Below are positions 52,377 through 56,913 of a stretch of 56,913 bases of DNA, piece after piece. The stretch comes from Candidatus Gastranaerophilales bacterium (GTDB lineage: Bacteria > Cyanobacteriota > Vampirovibrionia > Gastranaerophilales > Gastranaerophilaceae), in the NCBI GenBank assembly GCA_944324195.1, contig CALUVJ010000002.1, positions 1 through 56,913 on the forward strand. Reading direction: 5' to 3'. Below the pieces are notes generated by a model that saw nothing but the letters and a program-made list of their open reading frames with translations, was not told the DNA's origin and searched no databases. Within the stretch, counting starts at the first letter, position 1. Every line of letters starts with the position of its first letter. The position numbers were made by a program, and so were the translations under genes.

Positions 52377-53649
52377 TATTTCTTGTAACCCAGTTTTCAA
52401 TTATTCTTAGAGGGGCTCTTGTTATTGCCAGTGCCCATGCCGGAATACTTTTGGTTATAACACCGACGGCTCCTACATTAGCACCCTCTTCAATTGTAAC
52501 CGGTGCTACTAAAACTGAATTAGAGCCAATTTTAACGTTATCCTTAATTATAGTTTTGCTTTTGACTTTGGTTAAAGGATTGTAGTTCGCAGTAATTGTT
52601 CCCGCTCCGATATTGACATTTGTACCAATTTCACTGTCGCCGAGATAAGTTAAATGGCAAGCATTTGTATGTGACTTGATTGTTGTTTTTTTAACTTCAA
52701 CAAAATTACCGATTTTTACATAATCTTCAAGAATAACATCCCCTCTTAAATGCGCAAAAGGTCCTATTTTGCAATGTCTGCCTATTTTATTTTTGCCGTT
52801 TATGTAACAAGACGGGTATATTATAGTATCCGTATCTATTTCTGTTTCGGGACTTATCCAGGTCGATGCCGGATCTACAATTGTTACCCCGCTTGCCATA
52901 AGCTTATCCAGTGAACGTTTGTTGAGTAGTTTTGCTGCTTCTGCCAGATTGGCACGTGAATTTATACCGTAAATTTCATTATTATCTGTAAGTGTATATG
53001 CATTTACACATAAATGCTGTTCATTCCCCCATTTGATAATGTCTGTTAAGTAATATTCACCTTGAGCATTATTATTTTTTAGGTCAGAAAAGGCGCTTTG
53101 TACCTTGCTCCAATTAATGCAATATATACCGGCATTGATTTCTTTTATAGTTTTTTGTATCTCATCAGCATCTTTTTCTTCTACAATAGAATTTACTGTA
53201 TCATCAGCGTTTCGTACGATTCTCCCGTAGTTTTGCGGGTTGTCAAATACAGCACTCATGACAGTGATATCAGATTTTTTTTCTTCATGGAACTGCAGGA
53301 ATTTTTTCAGGGTATCGGAGGTTATAAGCGGTGTATCTCCGCATAAAATAATAACATTTCCGGTATAATCTTTTAAATATGGTATAACCATACTGACAGC
53401 ATGCCCTGTGCCAAGCTGAGGTTCTTGTTTAATACAAGTTGATTGTTTATAATTCTCGTGTATGTATTTTTCAACCAATTCGGCCTGATGCCCTACGATT
53501 ACAAAGTTTTCAGAAATACTTCCGGTTTTGCAAACGGAATCAAGAACGTAGCCGATAAGCGGCTTGTCAAATATGGAATGAAGAACTTTTGGCATGTCTG
53601 ACTTCATTCTGGTGCCTTTTCCGGCAGCTAGTATAATTGATTTAATCAT
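52372..53649 (-). CDS. glmU: Bifunctional N-acetylglucosamine-1-P uridyltransferase / glucosamine-1-P acetyltransferase
   Basis: Makes UDP-GlcNAc for peptidoglycan and LPS. 425 aa, slightly shorter than the usual 450-460. Seen: N-terminal LAAGKGTRMKSDMPKVLH uridyltransferase signature, GDTPLI, and the C-terminal left-handed beta-helix with the family VTNTHACHLTYLGD-like and NIGAGTITANYN motifs. GGAGGG precedes the ATG. Both domains look intact; the missing residues fall at the C-terminal tail. Confidence 0.95.
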   Translation of the reverse strand: MIKSIILAAGKGTRMKSDMPKVLHSIFDKPLIGYVLDSVCKTGSISENFVIVGHQAELVEKYIHENYKQSTCIKQEPQLGTGHAVSMVIPYLKDYTGNVIILCGDTPLITSDTLKKFLQFHEEKKSDITVMSAVFDNPQNYGRIVRNADDTVNSIVEEKDADEIQKTIKEINAGIYCINWSKVQSAFSDLKNNNAQGEYYLTDIIKWGNEQHLCVNAYTLTDNNEIYGINSRANLAEAAKLLNKRSLDKLMASGVTIVDPASTWISPETEIDTDTIIYPSCYINGKNKIGRHCKIGPFAHLRGDVILEDYVKIGNFVEVKKTTIKSHTNACHLTYLGDSEIGTNVNIGAGTITANYNPLTKVKSKTIIKDNVKIGSNSVLVAPVTIEEGANVGAVGVITKSIPAWALAITRAPLRIIENWVTRNK

Positions 53650-53694
53650 TTTCCCTCCAGATTTTACTTTATGCTACCACAAATATTACAATGA

Positions 53695-53722
53695 TTGACA
53701 AATTTTTTATATAGTATATAAT
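53695..53722 (+). promoter_or_regulatory. Near-consensus sigma-70 promoter of flagellin 3
   Basis: TTGACA (53695-53700), 16 bases, TATAAT (53717-53722), both perfect hexamers, 22 bases before the TTG start. Confidence 0.75.
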
Positions 53723-53744
53723 AAATATATAAGGATATGTTGAT

Positions 53745-55421
53745 TTGTCATTTTCGTTAAATACAAACTATTTAAGTAATTTAGTGCAAAAAAGCCTTGC
53801 CGATTCTACTGCGGGCTTAAATCTTGCTATAGAGCGTTTAACAAGCGGGTTTAAGATAAATCACGCAAAAGATAATGCAGCCGGATATTCGATTTCTACT
53901 AAGTATTCAAGCCAGCTTTCTTCGTATATGGTAGCACAGGATAATGCTGCTACAGGTTTAGATTTAGTAACGACGGCAAGTGACAGTTTAAGCCTTGTGT
54001 CATCTCATTTACAGCGTATGAGGGATTTGGCGGAACAAGCTTCCAACGGAACCTATTCCTCGCAATCACTTCAGGCGTTACAGGCGGAATTTAATCAACG
54101 CATGTATGAGATAGAACGTACAATGTCCAATACTGAGTACAACGGAGTAAAACTATTTAATGAATCAGGCAGCCGATTTATAGAAGATGTAGAGAGTTTA
54201 TCATATAATGAAGCCGTTGCGGAAGGGTATACCGTAATAACTTCTGCAGAAGATTTACAGGCTATGCAAGATAATCTCGCCGGAAAATATATTTTAATGG
54301 CAGATATTGATTTGGCCGGTGAGAATTGGACTCCTATAGGAGATATAAGAGATCCGTTTACGGGAGAGTTTAATGGCAATGGTTATACAATAAGTAATTT
54401 AACTCTGGATAATAATACCAGGGATTATTACGGATTTTTTGGAAGAGTTGAGGGGGCTGAAATTTCTAACGCAGGCTTTGAAAATGCAATTGTCAGAGGG
54501 AAAATGTGGGTAGGAATTTTAGCCGGATACAGTTATAATACAAGTATATCAAATTGTTATATAACAGGAAGTGTTTCTGGGTATAGCGATGTAGGAGCTC
54601 TTGTGGGCGATAATATACACGGCTCTTCCATAGACAGTTGTTATTCAATTGCTGATGTAACAGGAACCCGTTACCGAGTGGGCGGACTTGTAGGGTATAA
54701 TAACGACAATTCATCCATAAATTACAGTTATGCACAAAGCAGTGTGAACGGAGACTTAAATGTAGGCGGCTTGGTCGGGCAAAACACTTCAAGTACGGTT
54801 TCAAATTCTTTTTCAGAAGGCGATATCTCCGGGAATTCTCAGATTGGAGCTTTTGCAGGTTTTAATGAAAACGGAACAATATCTTCCTGTTATTGGAACA
54901 ATCAAATCTCTCAAACACTTCCTGGTATTGCACAAGGAACTGATACCGGAGCCTCAGGAGCTACTTCGGCAGAGATAGAAGAACAAAAATTTGAAAAGAA
55001 TTTACCGGGCTACAACGTAATGCTAGAAGAGGAAGAAACTGAAATTTATTTTCAGGTGGGAATATACAGTGCGGATTCTTCAAAAATTTCAATAAATACC
55101 GAATTTAATATGCGTTTGTCAGCCCTGAATATCTCTACCTCCGATGCTGCAAGAAAAACTTTGGCCAAATTGGATAATCTGCTTTCAATTGTAAGCTCTA
55201 AACAGACTGAATATGGTGCTGCATACAATAGAATGGAATCTGCAATAGAGAGTATAGGTGTAAGCATCAATAATTTAACATCCTCCTTATCAACTTTACG
55301 CGATGCTGATATATCGGAGGTTTCAAGCGATTATATAAAAAATCAAATTTTACAACAGGCTTCTTCTACATTGCTGGCTACAGCAAATCAAACACCTGCA
55401 ATGGCATTACAGTTAATATAA
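53745..55421 (+). CDS. Flagellin with GLUG-repeat insert (paralogue 3)
   Basis: A 558-aa flagellin-like protein. Residues 1-140 are a D0/D1 N-terminal half (AIERLTSGFKINHAKDNAAGYSI, LQRMRDLAEQASNGT), and 430-558 the C-terminal half ending NQTPAMALQLI. The middle (about 150-420) carries at least five GLUG-like repeats (VGGLVG, VGALVG, FAGF type) with N/S/T-rich turns, the motif family seen in adhesin and IgA-peptidase surface proteins. The open frame is continuous. TTG start, AAGGA 9 bases upstream. The near-consensus promoter suggests independent expression from the other flagellins. It could be a minor filament or surface adhesin subunit. Confidence 0.9.
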   Translation: MSFSLNTNYLSNLVQKSLADSTAGLNLAIERLTSGFKINHAKDNAAGYSISTKYSSQLSSYMVAQDNAATGLDLVTTASDSLSLVSSHLQRMRDLAEQASNGTYSSQSLQALQAEFNQRMYEIERTMSNTEYNGVKLFNESGSRFIEDVESLSYNEAVAEGYTVITSAEDLQAMQDNLAGKYILMADIDLAGENWTPIGDIRDPFTGEFNGNGYTISNLTLDNNTRDYYGFFGRVEGAEISNAGFENAIVRGKMWVGILAGYSYNTSISNCYITGSVSGYSDVGALVGDNIHGSSIDSCYSIADVTGTRYRVGGLVGYNNDNSSINYSYAQSSVNGDLNVGGLVGQNTSSTVSNSFSEGDISGNSQIGAFAGFNENGTISSCYWNNQISQTLPGIAQGTDTGASGATSAEIEEQKFEKNLPGYNVMLEEEETEIYFQVGIYSADSSKISINTEFNMRLSALNISTSDAARKTLAKLDNLLSIVSSKQTEYGAAYNRMESAIESIGVSINNLTSSLSTLRDADISEVSSDYIKNQILQQASSTLLATANQTPAMALQLI

Positions 55422-55497
55422 GCGCTTATTAAATCTTCACAATTATTTGCAATTTATTTATGTTTATTTTAGTATTATGTCAAACGCCGATTTAAAA

Positions 55498-55526
55498 GAA
55501 AGAATGTGTTCAGCACATTCTTTTTA
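55498..55526 (+). terminator. Flagellin 3 terminator
   Basis: AAAGAATGTG and CACATTCTTT around a 5-base loop with T-run. Confidence 0.85.
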
Positions 55527-55613
55527 AAAAGGGTAAAAAAGGGGTAAATTTAAGAATTACACTAGATTACTCCAAAATAGCATTGAAACGAAGTTATATA
55601 AAGGAAAGTCAAA

Positions 55614-55781
55614 ATGGGTATCAAAGGTAAAAATGACAGAATGGTAGTTCTTGCTTGTGAAGATTGTAAAGAAAGAAACTATACAACAGTAAAAAACAAA
55701 AAGAACACTAAGGACAGATTAGAACTTAGCAAATATTGTCCAACTTGTAAAAAACATACAACTCACAAGGAAACAAAATAA
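55614..55781 (+). CDS. rpmG: 50S ribosomal protein L33
   Basis: A 55-aa ribosomal protein. Seen: [12 protein letters not shown] and YCPTCKKHT, two CxxC pairs of the zinc-binding L33 type. AAGGAAAG precedes the ATG. It leads the rpmG-tRNA-Trp-secE-nusG-rplK order that is widely conserved. Confidence 0.95.
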   Translation: MGIKGKNDRMVVLACEDCKERNYTTVKNKKNTKDRLELSKYCPTCKKHTTHKETK

Positions 55782-55836
55782 TAGTGAATGGTGACTCGGT
55801 GATATGTGGCTGAAAATTTAAGTAACGGAATAATTC

Positions 55837-55868
55837 TTAGTCACTTAGTCACTTAGTCACACAATCAC
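55837..55868. repeat. Tandem octamer repeat, TTAGTCAC type, 3-4 units
   Basis: Three exact copies of TTAGTCAC (55837-55860) then ACAATCAC. Same orientation as the array at 1969-2000. It lies between rpmG and tRNA-Trp. An inverted GTGACTCGGTGAT at about 55793-55805 could pair with it. Confidence 0.85.
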
Positions 55869-55876
55869 ATTACTAA

Positions 55877-55949
55877 GCGTCCTTAGTTCAGTTGGTAGAA
55901 CGTCGGTCTCCAAAACCGGATGTCGAGGGTTCGAGTCCTTCAGGGCGCG
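55877..55949 (+). tRNA. trnW: tRNA-Trp (CCA anticodon)
   Basis: Cloverleaf by eye: acceptor GCGTCCT/AGGGCGC, D arm GTTC/GAAC, anticodon loop CTCCAAA with CCA, T arm GAGGG/CCTTC with a TTCGAGT loop, discriminator G. The CCA end is not encoded. Confidence 0.96.
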
Positions 55950-55975
55950 AATTATAAACATATAGGTAATTTAAA

Positions 55976-56176
55976 ATGAATGATACTTTTGAAACAGCAA
56001 AGAAGAATATAGTTACATATTTTAAAGGCGTAAGAACAGAATGGGGCAAAATAACCTGGCCGGAAAAACATCAGGTTATTGTAGAAACCGGATTTGTTGT
56101 TGCAATAGTGTTTATATTCACTGTTTTTATTTATGTTGTGGATATCATTTTTAATGCATTGTTATCAAAGTTATAA
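55976..56176 (+). CDS. secE: Preprotein translocase subunit SecE
   Basis: A 66-aa single-pass membrane subunit of SecYEG. Seen: VRTEWGKITWP, the conserved amphipathic helix, then a transmembrane helix (about 38-62). Immediately upstream of nusG with a 17-base gap, the standard arrangement. Confidence 0.95.
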   Translation: MNDTFETAKKNIVTYFKGVRTEWGKITWPEKHQVIVETGFVVAIVFIFTVFIYVVDIIFNALLSKL

Positions 56177-56193
56177 TTTGAAGGGTAAGAATA

Positions 56194-56805
56194 ATGACTG
56201 AAAAAGACGAAAATATTATGAATGAAGGAACAGCGGAAGAAAATTTGGAAGCTGAAAGTAATAAATCTTCAGACAAGAAAAATCAGAAGCGCTGGTATAT
56301 CGTTCACACATATTCAGGTTATGAAAACAAGGTAAAAAGTAATCTTGAAAAACGTATTGAATACATGAATATGGGCGACAAGATTTTCAGAGTAGAAGTT
56401 CCTCAGAAAACTATTACCCAGATTAAAGGCGGAAGAAAGCAGGAAAAAGAAGAAAAAATATTCCCGGGTTATGTTCTTGTGGAAATGATAATGGATGAGG
56501 ACAGCTGGTATGTTGTTCGCCACACTGCAGGTGTTACAAAATTCGTGGGTTCCGCTAAAAAACCTATTCCTGCAAAAGACAGTGAAATTAAGAAGATTAT
56601 TCACAGATCAACTACACAAACTCAAAAAGTTGAAATGGACGTTAAAGTCGGCGAAAAAGTCAGAATTATATCCGGTCCGTTTGCAGAGTTTGTCGGTGAT
56701 ATTACAGAAGTTTATCCGGATAAGGCTAAACTCAGAGCAATGGTTTCAATTTTCGGACGTGAAACTCCGGTTGAATTAGAATACAAGCAAATTCAAAAAT
56801 TATAG
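56194..56805 (+). CDS. nusG: Transcription antitermination factor NusG
   Basis: A 203-aa NusG with an acidic N-terminal tail of about 30 residues, the NGN domain (RWYIVHTYSGYENKV, IFPGYVLVEM) and a C-terminal KOW domain (KVGEKVRIISGPFAEFVGDI). Binds RNA polymerase and Rho/ribosome in the family. Confidence 0.96.
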   Translation: MTEKDENIMNEGTAEENLEAESNKSSDKKNQKRWYIVHTYSGYENKVKSNLEKRIEYMNMGDKIFRVEVPQKTITQIKGGRKQEKEEKIFPGYVLVEMIMDEDSWYVVRHTAGVTKFVGSAKKPIPAKDSEIKKIIHRSTTQTQKVEMDVKVGEKVRIISGPFAEFVGDITEVYPDKAKLRAMVSIFGRETPVELEYKQIQKL

Positions 56806-56821
56806 GCGGTAAATGTAAAGA

Positions 56822-56847
56822 GTCAGTTTTGAAAATACAATTCTGAC
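56822..56847 (+). other. Short hairpin after nusG
   Basis: GTCAG (56822-56826) and CTGAC (56843-56847) form a small stem in the nusG-rplK spacer. No T-run follows. Confidence 0.3.
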
Positions 56848-56879
56848 GATACAATAACCCTTTAGTAAAACAACACTAA

Positions 56880-56913
56880 GACCGTGGAAGGGGATGCCCC
56901 CCGTTAGTACCAC
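56880..56913 (+). promoter_or_regulatory. Probable L1-binding leader of rplK (truncated)
   Basis: GTGG (56884-56887) pairs with CCAC (56910-56913), and GGGG (56890-56893) pairs with CCCC (56897-56900). Between them is an asymmetric internal loop that contains GTTAGTA. This matches, from memory, the L1 protein binding site upstream of rplK-rplA, which represses translation. The pairing GTGG/CCAC stops exactly at the window edge, so the rest is unseen. Confidence 0.6.

Overview
The window reads as chromosomal DNA of an AT-rich, anaerobic, flagellated bacterium. The best fit is a gut member of the Gastranaerophilales (Vampirovibrionia/Melainabacteria, the non-photosynthetic sister group of Cyanobacteria). 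This placement is an inference. It rests on a homologue of the cyanobacterial clock-input protein LdpA, anaerobic metabolism (2-oxoacid:ferredoxin oxidoreductase, superoxide reductase), three flagellins, FlhB and FliI without photosynthesis genes, and many lineage-specific proteins carrying a short N-terminal 'FKG/FKA' motif.

Layout, left to right. 1-2.2 kb (-): korD-korA-korB oxidoreductase operon. 2.4-5.2 kb: flagellin 1, an FliA-type sigma factor and flhB. 5.3-11.1 kb: a small membrane protein, an AAA+ ATPase and several unknown proteins around clpP and metK, plus a 50-aa minus-strand gene. 11.4-20.7 kb (+): a COG2509-type FAD protein, fliI, a 1612-aa GH13 glycosidase and a second AAA+ ATPase. 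20.7-27.2 kb (-): a compact seven-gene operon ykgJ-like/rlmN/Maf/dtd/rsmH/ftsL-like/ldpA. 27.3-28.2 kb (+): superoxide reductase and ferritin. 28.4-33.8 kb (+): two unknown membrane proteins and a GlgE-like GH13 enzyme. 33.8-34.6 kb (-): an acetyltransferase and a 54-aa protein. 34.7-39.2 kb: MarR-controlled EmrA/EmrB/TolC efflux around a perfect palindromic operator. 39.2-43.8 kb: a thioredoxin-fold protein lacking CxxC, fabI, flagellin 2, a small FKG-type protein, a PfkB kinase and a Cas4/AddB-like nuclease. 43.8-46.4 kb: tatD, tlyA, rpmB and a GNAT protein. 46.4-51.4 kb (-): a signalling operon (GAF/HD-GYP, exported TPR, two response regulators, pentapeptide repeats). 51.4-51.6 kb: a 53-bp tandem repeat. 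51.7-53.6 kb: a GT2 glycosyltransferase and glmU. 53.7-55.4 kb: a third flagellin with a GLUG-repeat insert. 55.6 kb to the end: rpmG, tRNA-Trp, secE, nusG and a probable ribosomal protein L1-binding leader for rplK, cut by the window edge.

Two themes link the genes. The first is motility: structural flagellins, export apparatus (FlhB, FliI), a sigma factor, and possible flagellin modification (Maf and a CxxCxxCC protein). The second is a group of otherwise unrelated intracellular or membrane proteins (two AAA+ ATPases, two GH13 enzymes, a GNAT protein and several unknowns). They share an N-terminal motif of the form hydrophobic-x-F-[KRN]-[GA], lie in small clusters, and look like parts of an undescribed lineage-specific system. 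Gene regulation appears mixed. Several genes have good sigma-70 promoters, and at least four have the -10 box only 6-7 nt from the start codon, which suggests leaderless mRNAs.
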